Below are positions 1-4,998 of a stretch of 8,412 nucleotides of DNA, piece after piece. The stretch's first letter is position 1; every line of letters starts with the position of its first letter. This DNA is from Rhodoferax sp. (GTDB taxonomy: Bacteria; Pseudomonadota; Gammaproteobacteria; Burkholderiales; Burkholderiaceae_C). The notes beneath the pieces were generated by a model. That model worked only from the letters and a program-made list of their open reading frames with translations. It was not told the origin of the DNA and made no database searches. The stretch spans positions 1 through 8,412 of the forward strand of contig JAURGS010000105.1 in assembly GCA_030833685.1 (NCBI GenBank). Reading direction: 5' to 3'. The position numbers and the translations under genes are program-made.

Positions 1-1
1 A

Positions 2-43
2 CTCAATGTTTTTTAACGACTTTCTTATTTGTTAAACATTGAG
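2..43 (-). repeat. Inverted repeat spanning the DUF192 stop codon
   Basis: Positions 2-11 are the exact reverse complement of 34-43 (10 bp). After a TTT bulge at 12-14, bases 15-17 also pair with 31-33. In minus-strand RNA this gives a 13-bp, AU-rich stem whose loop contains the TAA stop codon of the DUF192 gene. One arm therefore lies in the last codons of the gene and the other in the 3' untranslated region. The distal arm carries a run of A, not U, in the minus-strand RNA, so it is not a textbook intrinsic terminator. It may be a 3'-end stabiliser or weak terminator; sequence beyond the window edge is needed to tell. Confidence 0.6.
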
Positions 44-486
44 CTTATTAAGATAAATCCAGGCTCAATTCTTTTTTTAGAAAACCACGCTTGATTCATC
101 TCCAGTACAAACCGAACTGGCTCACGTGAACAGTGTGACTGCTCAGACATAGGCGTCATTTCTGAGAGGTTAACAATTCTTCCATCTTCAGCAATGAAGG
201 CAATGCTCAAAGCCAGTGGCGTGTTTTTCATCCAAAAACACTGCACTTCAGGTCGCTCAAAGACAAACAGCATACCCTCGGATGAAGGTAAATCTGTCCG
301 ATACATCAGTCCAATCTCGCGCTGACGCGGTGTGGACGCGACCTGGGCTTGAATCAGGTACATCCCGGCGCGCACCTGTACCTTTGGCAGGTCGAGCTGG
401 GGGCTCGCTTGCGCCAGTGCCCCGGACGTGACGAAAGCAAGAACCCCAATGACCAGGGCAAGCCACCAGGGATGGTCTCTCCTCAT
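25..486 (-). CDS. DUF192 family secreted protein
   Basis: 153-aa protein of the DUF192 family, a small beta-rich domain found in bacteria and archaea with no settled biochemical role. Residues 1-25 look like a Sec signal peptide: Arg-rich start, hydrophobic core, then an ALA|Q-type cleavage site, so the mature protein should be periplasmic. The DUF192 landmarks follow in order: RQREIGLMYR near 54-63, GMLFVF at 71-76, FWMKNTPL at 84-91 and the LEMN-x-x-WF segment near 128-135. Length is normal for the exported version. The ATG at 486 is preceded by AGGGGG with 6-nt spacing. It lies 62 nt downstream of the Lys-rich secreted protein gene and is probably in the same transcript. The last third of the gene is clearly more AT-rich than the start. 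Family assignment is firm; function is unknown. Confidence 0.92.
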   Translation of the reverse strand: MRRDHPWWLALVIGVLAFVTSGALAQASPQLDLPKVQVRAGMYLIQAQVASTPRQREIGLMYRTDLPSSEGMLFVFERPEVQCFWMKNTPLALSIAFIAEDGRIVNLSEMTPMSEQSHCSREPVRFVLEMNQAWFSKKRIEPGFILISSMFNK

Positions 487-489
487 AAA

Positions 490-503
490 CAGCCCCCTGG
501 CTG
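490..503 (-). promoter_or_regulatory. Hairpin over the DUF192 Shine-Dalgarno
   Basis: CAGCC (490-494) and GGCTG (499-503) are perfect inverted repeats with a 4-nt loop. The Shine-Dalgarno AGGGGG (minus strand, 498 to 493) lies partly in the loop and partly in the stem, so folding could lower translation initiation of the DUF192 gene. A second small dyad (CTGGC/GCCAG, near 497-509) competes with it. The pairing is visible in the sequence; a regulatory role is inference. Confidence 0.35.
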
Positions 504-548
504 GGCCAGTGGGCTAGCCGATACCCGCTCCAAATTGGTCATACTTGG

Positions 549-908
549 TCAGCTTTGCTTGTTGTCAGACTTTTTATCTTCAGCTTTTTTAACGGCGTTT
601 TTCTTTTCTTTTTTGGCTTTTTTGCCCTTCTTTGGCTTTTTCTCCGATCCTTTGCTTGCCTTTTTGTCCGCTTTTTCGTCTTTTTCCGAATTGTCATCTT
701 GAGCCTTGTCTTTGGACGCAGACGCTGGGACAGCCGGCACAGCGGGGACAGCTGGCATGGCTGCTTTGCCACCGAAAGATGGCTGTGCAGGCTGCGCAGG
801 CTGTGCCGGGGTTGCCGTCTGCGCATGGAGGCTTGCGTTCGTGTATAAGCCCAACGCGATAGCGGATGTCAGTAGTGGTTTCAGCAATTTAGATGAAATT
901 TTGTTCAT
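549..908 (-). CDS. Small exported Pro/Ala-repeat, Lys-rich protein
   Basis: 119-aa protein that I cannot assign to a named family. Residues 1-29 form a convincing Sec signal peptide (Lys-containing start, LLTSAIALGLY core, SLHA|Q cleavage site). Residues 33-43 are an AQP triplet repeat and 50-62 an A-V-P repeat. From about 66 to the end the chain is highly charged, with 22 Lys in 54 residues mixed with Asp, Glu, Ala and Ser. There is no Cys or Trp and only one Tyr. It is probably disordered and periplasmic. The tail resembles Lys/Ala-rich histone-H1-like tails in composition only. Translation starts at the ATG at 908, with only a weak ribosome site, but the signal peptide supports this start. 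A good promoter lies at 1077-1050, leaving a leader of about 135 nt. The gene lies upstream of the DUF192 gene. Roles such as binding polyanions or the cell wall are speculation. Confidence 0.75.
   Translation of the reverse strand: MNKISSKLLKPLLTSAIALGLYTNASLHAQTATPAQPAQPAQPSFGGKAAMPAVPAVPAVPASASKDKAQDDNSEKDEKADKKASKGSEKKPKKGKKAKKEKKNAVKKAEDKKSDNKQS
726..807 (-). repeat. Two 9-bp tandem repeat tracts in a coding region
   Basis: Positions 781-807 hold three 9-bp units (GGCTGTGCA, GGCTGCGCA, GGCTGTGCC on the plus strand) that encode AQP three times. Positions 726-752 hold three related units (TGGGACAGC, CGGCACAGC, GGGGACAGC) that encode the A-V-P repeat. All units are whole codons, so copy-number change would alter linker length without a frameshift. 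The slight divergence between units argues against very recent expansion. Confidence 0.75.
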
Positions 909-951
909 GGTCGGGGCTCTGGTTGTTAAAGATGCTTTCGCATGTGGTTAA

Positions 952-977
952 CCAAGCGTCAGTATGACTGAACTTGG
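952..977 (-). promoter_or_regulatory. Nested inverted repeat in the leader of the Lys-rich protein gene
   Basis: Inner arms TCAGT (959-963) and ACTGA (967-971) around ATG, plus outer arms CCAAG (952-956) and CTTGG (973-977), form a 10-bp dyad with a small asymmetric internal loop. It lies 44 nt upstream of the start codon and downstream of the predicted promoter, so it would be a hairpin in the mRNA leader or an operator in DNA. No U tract follows on either strand, so it is not an intrinsic terminator. The adjacent GGTTAACC (947-954) is a further 8-bp palindrome. Confidence 0.45.
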
Positions 978-1049
978 GTCAGGGAGACTTGCTTTTGCGC
1001 AAAATAGACAGATTGGGCCTTGGCCGGTTTCCTCTGTAGAGCCTTTTTT

Positions 1050-1077
1050 ATAATACAAACAATGTATATTATGTTAA
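1050..1077 (-). promoter_or_regulatory. Probable sigma-70 promoter for the Lys-rich protein and DUF192 genes
   Basis: On the minus strand TTAACA (1077-1072, 5 of 6 to the -35 consensus) and TATTAT (1055-1050, 5 of 6 to the -10 consensus) are 16 bp apart in a locally very AT-rich stretch. Transcription would start near 1043 and give a leader of about 135 nt. An imperfect dyad, ATACA (1053-1057) and TGTAT (1063-1067) with partly matching flanks, overlaps the -10 and spacer and could be an operator. The plus strand also shows TATAAT at 1049-1054 but with no good -35 and no gene to drive. Confidence 0.55.
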
Positions 1078-1203
1078 GTTAAAGGAATGATTCGAGCCCT
1101 GGGGATTAGTCCGACAGGTAGAACCCGCTAGCGCATCACTCTGCTCTATCCTGGGCGGCTCTATCGTGTTGACACACCAAGTCAGCGACCAGTTGCGCCG
1201 GCC

Positions 1204-1890
1204 TTACGCGTCCTGCTGCAGCAAATCCAACAATTGATCTACCGAATCGATGATCGCATCCGCACCCCAGGATTGCGGATCGGCATCCGCGCCAAGATAG
1301 CCGTAAAGCGCCGCAACCGTTGGCATGCCAGCCGCCTTGCCGGCGACCACGTCACGACGATCATCCCCGACATAAAGGCAAGCGCCAGGGTCTAGCCCGA
1401 TACGACGGGCGGCCTCAAATAGCGGTTCCGGGTGGGGCTTGGCGTGTGGCGTGGTGTCGCCGCTGATGATGACAGCAGCGCTGTTAAACAGCTCCAGCGC
1501 CTGGGTCAATGGTGCAGAGAACCGAGTGGCCTTGTTGGTGACAACACCCCAGCTAAGGCCCATGGTTTGCAAGGTTTGAATCACATGCGGCACACCCGAA
1601 AATGGCTTGGTCCTGACAGTGAGGCAGCGCTCGTAACTGTCAAAAAACTCCTGTCGCAGGGCATCGAACTGCGTGTTATCTGGCGTGATGCCAAAACCAA
1701 TACCCAGCATGCCACGTGCTCCCGCACCCGCCATATGCCGGTAACTCTCAAGTGGCATGGGTGCCAAACCCCGGGTCTGGCGCATGGCTTCCACAGCGGC
1801 AGCGAGATCTGGCGCACTGTCGACCAGCGTCCCATCAAGGTCAAAAAGTACCGCCTGGATAGCGCCAGGCCCGACCCGGAACCGGGTCAT
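1204..1890 (-). CDS. gph: Phosphoglycolate phosphatase (HAD family)
   Basis: 228-aa haloacid-dehalogenase-fold phosphatase that hydrolyses 2-phosphoglycolate to glycolate in the cytosol, a by-product of DNA 3'-end repair and, in some species, of the Rubisco oxygenase reaction. All HAD motifs are present: I, FDLDGTLVDS at 16-25 (nucleophile Asp17, acid/base Asp19); II, VVTNK at 116-120 (Thr118); III, Lys151 in KPHP; IV, GDDRRD at 175-180. The helical cap lies between motifs I and II. Its start codon overlaps the ubiG stop as ATGA (1890-1887), so the pair is translationally coupled, an arrangement familiar in Burkholderiales. The sequence before the ATG offers only a weak CAGGG ribosome site, in line with coupling. 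Other HAD substrates, such as sugar or pyridoxal phosphates, cannot be excluded by motif, but the ubiG linkage and length favour Gph. Confidence 0.9.
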   Translation of the reverse strand: MTRFRVGPGAIQAVLFDLDGTLVDSAPDLAAAVEAMRQTRGLAPMPLESYRHMAGAGARGMLGIGFGITPDNTQFDALRQEFFDSYERCLTVRTKPFSGVPHVIQTLQTMGLSWGVVTNKATRFSAPLTQALELFNSAAVIISGDTTPHAKPHPEPLFEAARRIGLDPGACLYVGDDRRDVVAGKAAGMPTVAALYGYLGADADPQSWGADAIIDSVDQLLDLLQQDA

Positions 1891-2615
1891 GAAGAAAACG
1901 CCCTGCTCTTGCGCGTTGCAATCAGGTAATTGACAGAGCTATCATTGTTAAGGGCAAAACGTTGCGTTAGCGGGTTGTAGGACATCCCTCTGCTCTCACA
2001 GAGATTCAGGTCAGCCTGCCTACAGTAAGCTGCTAACTCACTGGGTTTGACAAGCTTGGCGTATTCGTGCGTACCCCTGGGCAGGATTCGCAGTACGTAC
2101 TCTGCGCCGACGATAGCCATCAGAAAAGACTTCAGGTTGCGGTTAATGGTCGAGAAAAATACCCAACCCCCGGGCTTGACCAGATTGGCGCATGCCTGAA
2201 CCACAGAGGCCGGGTCTGGCACGTGCTCCAACATTTCCATGCAGGTCACCACATCAAACGACTGCGGGCATCTGTCAGCAAGGTCCTCGGCGCTGCATTC
2301 TTCGTACACGAGATTTTCGGTCTGCACCTCCATTGCGTGCATCTGGGCAACCCGCAACGCCTTGGTTGAAAGGTCGATTCCGGTCACGTTGGCGCCGGCT
2401 CGTGCCATCGCCTCGGTCAGGATTCCACCACCGCAGCCCACATCAAGCACTTGAAGGCTCCGCAAGGGCGCAAGCCCATTAATCCAGGCCAGCCGCAAGG
2501 GGTTGATCTCGTGTAAAGGCCTAAATTCCCCGTTGGGATCCCACCAGCGATGGGCCAGGTCCGAGAACTTGGCAATCTCTGCAGCATCAACATTGGTCTG
2601 CACAGTCTTATTCAT
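1887..2615 (-). CDS. ubiG: Ubiquinone biosynthesis O-methyltransferase UbiG
   Basis: 242-aa SAM-dependent methyltransferase that carries out both O-methylation steps of ubiquinone synthesis, acting on polyprenylated catechol-type intermediates at the inner face of the membrane. The N-terminus (FSDLAHRWWDPNGEFRPLHEIN, about 17-38) is diagnostic of UbiG. SAM-binding motif I is LDVGCGGG at 57-64, followed by the acidic GIDLS at 79-83. MEMLEHVPDP at 126-135 and the FSTINRN segment at 154-160 match the family, and the hydrophobic stretch after residue 160 is where UbiG contacts the membrane. Length matches the usual 240 or so residues. The ATG at 2615 has a poor ribosome site (AAGAACAATCG upstream), but the N-terminal homology supports it. 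It is followed by gph with a 4-nt overlap. The 86-bp gap from the HiPIP gene shows no clear promoter or terminator, so read-through is possible. Confidence 0.96.
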   Translation of the reverse strand: MNKTVQTNVDAAEIAKFSDLAHRWWDPNGEFRPLHEINPLRLAWINGLAPLRSLQVLDVGCGGGILTEAMARAGANVTGIDLSTKALRVAQMHAMEVQTENLVYEECSAEDLADRCPQSFDVVTCMEMLEHVPDPASVVQACANLVKPGGWVFFSTINRNLKSFLMAIVGAEYVLRILPRGTHEYAKLVKPSELAAYCRQADLNLCESRGMSYNPLTQRFALNNDSSVNYLIATRKSRAFSS

Positions 2616-2701
2616 TTATCGATTGTTCTTAAAGATAGCGTTTGGTGCTTATGCAGACTAGTCGCGCGTCCAGGTGCAAGGCCTTAAAAGATGATTCGTG
2701 G

Positions 2702-3007
2702 TCAAGCCCTCTTGGCGTAGGCGGTGCACCAGCCCGCACCGGCCACGGATTTACCCGCAAACAAGGGGCAGGCCGCTGCGCTGTCGCCTGCTTTTCCCTG
2801 GTACAAGGCGCAATTGTCACAGCGCTGGCTGATGACGTGTTTGGGGTATTTTTTCTGATCAACTCGGCGCGTGTCGGCAACATAGCCCAGGGCTTGCGCC
2901 TGGGGTTCGGTTTCGCTCAGCATAGGGCCAGCCGCTTGCGCCTTACTCACACCCAGCGCCACGGTTCCCACCAGGCTTGTGACTAGAAATCTACGTCGAT
3001 TGGTCAT
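2702..3007 (-). CDS. High-potential iron-sulfur protein (HiPIP), Tat-exported
   Basis: 101-aa periplasmic [4Fe-4S] electron carrier. The N-terminus NRRRFLV (3-9) is a twin-arginine motif, followed by a hydrophobic stretch and a likely cleavage after AQA at 23-25. Tat export fits a protein that folds with its cluster before crossing the membrane. The cluster ligands Cys63, Cys66, Cys80 and Cys94 have the HiPIP spacing (C-x2-C-x13-C-x13-C), with the typical RCDNCALYQG and GWC contexts. HiPIPs carry electrons at high potential, for example from the cytochrome bc1 complex to terminal oxidases or photosynthetic reaction centres; the partner here is unknown. I choose the ATG at 3007 because AAGGGGG lies just upstream and it puts the twin arginines at the N-terminus. 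A GTG 24 nt upstream would add eight residues without benefit. It lies between the kinase gene and ubiG on the same strand. Confidence 0.93.
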   Translation of the reverse strand: MTNRRRFLVTSLVGTVALGVSKAQAAGPMLSETEPQAQALGYVADTRRVDQKKYPKHVISQRCDNCALYQGKAGDSAAACPLFAGKSVAGAGWCTAYAKRA

Positions 3008-3011
3008 TTTT

Positions 3012-3018
3012 CCCCCTT
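3012..3018 (-). promoter_or_regulatory. Strong ribosome binding site fixing the HiPIP start
   Basis: Minus-strand AAGGGGG (3018-3012), four A residues before the ATG at 3007. It supports that start over the in-frame GTG at 3031, which it would otherwise place inside the coding region. Confidence 0.7.
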
Positions 3019-3039
3019 GTTCAATCTCCACTCCCCGAC

Positions 3040-3066
3040 CGGCTCAGCGTACCTGAACCGTTTTTT
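3040..3066 (+). terminator. Intrinsic-terminator-like hairpin plus T6 on the plus strand
   Basis: CGGCTCAG (3040-3047) and CTGAACCG (3053-3060) pair over 8 positions with one C-A mismatch and a 5-nt loop. They are followed directly by TTTTTT (3061-3066), the layout of a Rho-independent terminator for plus-strand transcription. No plus-strand gene precedes it; HiPIP and the kinase both lie on the minus strand. Read on the minus strand the mismatch becomes a G-U wobble, so the same 8-bp stem could form in the HiPIP mRNA leader. It may stop antisense transcription or serve as a leader hairpin. Confidence 0.45.
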
Positions 3067-3096
3067 AATGAAGGCCTGGCTGTCCAGCCTCATTAA
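3065..3096 (-). terminator. Stem-loop after the PfkB kinase gene
   Basis: Starting 12 nt after the kinase stop codon, TTAATGA (3065-3071) and TCATTAA (3090-3096) pair, and the stem continues inward through GGC and TGG to a 4-nt CTGT/ACAG loop, with one bulged A and one bulged C. On the transcribed minus strand it is followed by A residues rather than U, so it is not a classical intrinsic terminator. It may end or stabilise the fpr-kinase transcript. Position and stem length make it the best candidate for a transcript-end structure here. Confidence 0.45.
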
Positions 3097-3108
3097 GATA
3101 CCACCGCC

Positions 3109-4140
3109 TTAGACAACAGCGGGGTTGGACAGATAAGCCGCAAATTCCTGCTTCACGCTGGCAATCGCATCCTGGTTCAACCGGTTGCCATGTTGCGACA
3201 CCACACGTGCCGCCGCCATATTTGCCAGCCGCGCGGCGTCCTGCAAGCGGTATCCGTGGGTCACACCATACAGAAAAGCACCCGCAAACATGTCCCCTGC
3301 TCCGTTGGTATCAACAGCCTTGGTCGCGGTGGCGGGCACCTCATGGACTTGCCCCTCGTGCAACACCAAACAACCTTTCGCAGAACGGGTGATGCAGACG
3401 GTTTTGGCACGCTGGCTCAGATCATGGCAGACCTGATCCAGCTTGTCGGTCTGGCACCAGACAAGCGCCTCTTCTTCGTTGCAAAACAGATAGTCGAGCA
3501 CATCATCTGGCGCCTGCCCAACCATGGCCTCAAGCCCATCTCGACAAAAGCGAATCATGCTCACATCACTCAATGTACTGGCCAGCGCCACCCCAGCCTC
3601 TTTTGCCATGGCACGCCCTTTGAGCGCTGCATCCAAACCAGTTGGTGAGGCCGCCAAATAACCTTCCATGTAGTACACCTTGGACTTGGCAATGTCGCCA
3701 GGGTGCAGCGAGGCCGCGTCCAAATCCGCCGTAGCGCCCAGGAAGGTACTCATGCTTCGTTCGGCATCTGGTGTGACCAGGACCAAACAACATCCGGTCT
3801 GTCCTTGCGGCGCGCGGGTGTGGTTCAGGTTGGTTTCGACGCCGTGCGCACGCAGATCCTCAGCATAAAACGCACCGAGCTCATCGTGTGCGACCCGACA
3901 GGAATAAAACGACTTACCGCCAAATTGGGCCATGGCCACTACGGTGTTGCCGGCCGATCCTCCGCCAGTGCGCCGATGGGAAATGCCCTGCAGGTGGTGC
4001 AAAAGCTCCGTTCGCCGCTCGGTGTCGATCAGCGTCATATGACTTTTTTCAACCTGCGCATGCCTGAGCAAGGCCTCGCTGACCTCGTACTCTGAATCGA
4101 CCAAGGCATTGCCAATCGCATACAAGTCATGGTGACTCAT
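3109..4140 (-). CDS. PfkB-family carbohydrate/nucleoside kinase (adenosine-kinase-like)
   Basis: 343-aa ribokinase-fold kinase that transfers the ATP gamma-phosphate to a sugar or nucleoside hydroxyl. PfkB signature 1 is seen around 58-91 (TGGGSAGNTVVAMAQFGG and onward). The NxxE magnesium motif is at 221-224. Signature 2, DTNGAGDMFAGAFL, is at 277-290 with the anion-hole GAGD and catalytic base Asp283. Length and sequence style match proteobacterial members that are often labelled adenosine kinase. The substrate cannot be read from sequence; adenosine, inosine/guanosine or a sugar are all possible. The ATG at 4140 has GGAG 8-9 nt upstream, inside the end of the FNR gene, and only 2 nt separate the two genes, so they form an operon. 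A stem-loop follows the TAA stop. Confidence 0.88.
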   Translation of the reverse strand: MSHHDLYAIGNALVDSEYEVSEALLRHAQVEKSHMTLIDTERRTELLHHLQGISHRRTGGGSAGNTVVAMAQFGGKSFYSCRVAHDELGAFYAEDLRAHGVETNLNHTRAPQGQTGCCLVLVTPDAERSMSTFLGATADLDAASLHPGDIAKSKVYYMEGYLAASPTGLDAALKGRAMAKEAGVALASTLSDVSMIRFCRDGLEAMVGQAPDDVLDYLFCNEEEALVWCQTDKLDQVCHDLSQRAKTVCITRSAKGCLVLHEGQVHEVPATATKAVDTNGAGDMFAGAFLYGVTHGYRLQDAARLANMAAARVVSQHGNRLNQDAIASVKQEFAAYLSNPAVV

Positions 4141-4142
4141 CG

Positions 4143-4919
4143 TTATTGCTCCACAAACGCACGTTCGACCACAAAATCACCCTGTTTGGTCGTATTACCT
4201 TCAAGGAAATTTCGTTCTTCCAGCAGTTTTTTCAGATCTTTGAGCATGGCTGGGCTGCCGCACAGCATCGCTCGGTCAGTCGCGGGATCGAGTCTGGGCA
4301 TGCCCAGATCGGCTTCCAGGCGCCCTGCCTCGATCAGGTCCGTGATTCGGCCCCTGTTTTTGAAAGGCTCGCGGGTGACCGTTGGGTAATACAAGAGCTG
4401 CTCTTGAATCATTTCACCCAGAAATTCATGATTCGGTAACTCGATGGAGATGTAGTCCAGGTAGGCCAGCTCTGCGACTTCCCTTACCCCATGAACCAGC
4501 ACGACTTTTTCGAACTTTTCATAGGTTGCAGGGTCGCGAACCACGCTAAGAAAAGGCGCCAAGCCAGTGCCGGTTCCGAACAGGTAAAGCGTTTTCGCCG
4601 GCAGCAGGTAATCAATCAGCAAGGTCCCCGTTGGCTTTTTACCAACCACAATCTTGTCGCCTACCTGAATATGTTGCAACTGTGATGTGAGCGGGCCATC
4701 AGGCACTTTGATGCTCAAAAATTCCAGGTGATCCTCGTAGTTGGCGCTCACGATGCTGTAGGCGCGCAAGAGGGGTTTGCCATTGTCTTGCCGCAAGCCA
4801 ATCATCGTGAAATGGCCATTGGAGAATCGCAAAGACTGATCGCGTGTAGTTTTAAAACTGAACAATCGATTCGTCCAGTGGTGAACGCTTGTCACGGTTT
4901 CTTCAAAAAAAGCGCTCAT
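4143..4919 (-). CDS. fpr: Ferredoxin-NADP reductase
   Basis: 258-aa FAD flavoenzyme that exchanges electrons between NADPH and ferredoxin or flavodoxin in the cytosol. The FAD domain comes first, with the RAYS motif (52-55) that holds the isoalloxazine and pyrophosphate, and KVPDGPLT at 71-78. The NADP domain follows with GTGTGLAPF at 115-123, VHGVR at 142-146 and CGSP at 220-223. The C-terminus VVERAFVEQ (250-258) is like the extended AFVEK end of the Azotobacter/Pseudomonas-type bacterial FNRs, whose last residues lie near the flavin. Length is typical. The ATG at 4919 has a modest GGA-containing ribosome site. It lies 79 nt downstream of alaS and 2 nt upstream of the PfkB kinase. Such enzymes often supply electrons for Fe-S assembly or oxidative-stress defence; there is no Fe-S assembly gene nearby to confirm a role. 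Confidence 0.94.
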   Translation of the reverse strand: MSAFFEETVTSVHHWTNRLFSFKTTRDQSLRFSNGHFTMIGLRQDNGKPLLRAYSIVSANYEDHLEFLSIKVPDGPLTSQLQHIQVGDKIVVGKKPTGTLLIDYLLPAKTLYLFGTGTGLAPFLSVVRDPATYEKFEKVVLVHGVREVAELAYLDYISIELPNHEFLGEMIQEQLLYYPTVTREPFKNRGRITDLIEAGRLEADLGMPRLDPATDRAMLCGSPAMLKDLKKLLEERNFLEGNTTKQGDFVVERAFVEQ

Positions 4920-4962
4920 ACGTCAAATCCAGCTCTAGGCATGTACAACAAATAAAGGAATG

Positions 4963-4979
4963 TCGGGGCACACGCCCGA
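4963..4979 (-). terminator. Weak terminator-like hairpin after alaS
   Basis: TCGGGG (4963-4968) and GCCCGA (4974-4979) form a 5-6 bp GC-rich stem with one bulge, 19 nt after the alaS stop. On the minus strand it is followed, after a few bases, by a broken T-rich stretch (CCTTTATTTG, about 4956-4947). This could give partial termination between alaS and the FNR gene. No convincing separate promoter for the FNR gene is visible, so some read-through from alaS is likely. Confidence 0.35.
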
Positions 4980-4998
4980 ACGAGTGTCAATCAAAAGG

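Larger units (their letters stand above)
909..1203. other. 295-bp non-coding gap between gph and the Lys-rich protein gene
   Basis: No credible gene is seen here; the longest start-to-stop runs are a dozen or so codons. The left part holds the promoter and leader of the Lys-rich protein gene (separate entries). The right part (about 1083-1203), downstream of gph, has no recognisable tRNA and no hairpin with a U tract. It does contain an 8-bp direct repeat GCTCTATC at 1143-1150 and 1158-1165. How gph transcription ends is not visible. Confidence 0.6.

Noticed and set aside
726..807. Short repeats considered as CRISPR-like or variable-number tandem array
   Set aside because: They are 9-bp in-frame codon repeats within a Pro/Ala linker, with no spacers.
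539..826. Overlapping minus-strand frame rich in Arg and Lys inside the Lys-rich protein gene, with A5-A6 runs that might allow frameshifting
   Set aside because: It is the shifted frame of the Lys-rich gene. The A runs are short (six at most), the canonical slippery heptamer A-AAA-AAG is not in the right phase, and the frame lacks its own ribosome site.
1083..1140. Possible tRNA-like remnant (TTCGAGCCC, GGTAGAACC) downstream of gph
   Set aside because: No acceptor, anticodon or T-arm stems can be paired on either strand; the resemblance is limited to short words.
1432..1929. 165-codon plus-strand open frame opposite gph and the end of ubiG
   Set aside because: Antisense shadow of two confidently identified genes.
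2642..2986. Plus-strand open frame opposite HiPIP that might use the plus-strand terminator at 3040-3066
   Set aside because: It is a shadow of HiPIP with no family-like features. The terminator-like hairpin is reported by itself, but it does not justify calling this a gene.
3008..3031. GTG start at 3031 for HiPIP, adding eight residues
   Set aside because: The strong AAGGGGG site directly before the ATG at 3007 and the place of the twin-arginine motif favour the shorter form.
4962..4990. Perfect TTGACA on the minus strand (4990-4985) as a -35 box for the FNR gene
   Set aside because: At 16-18 bp spacing the sequence is GC-rich (CCCGAC) with no -10 resemblance.
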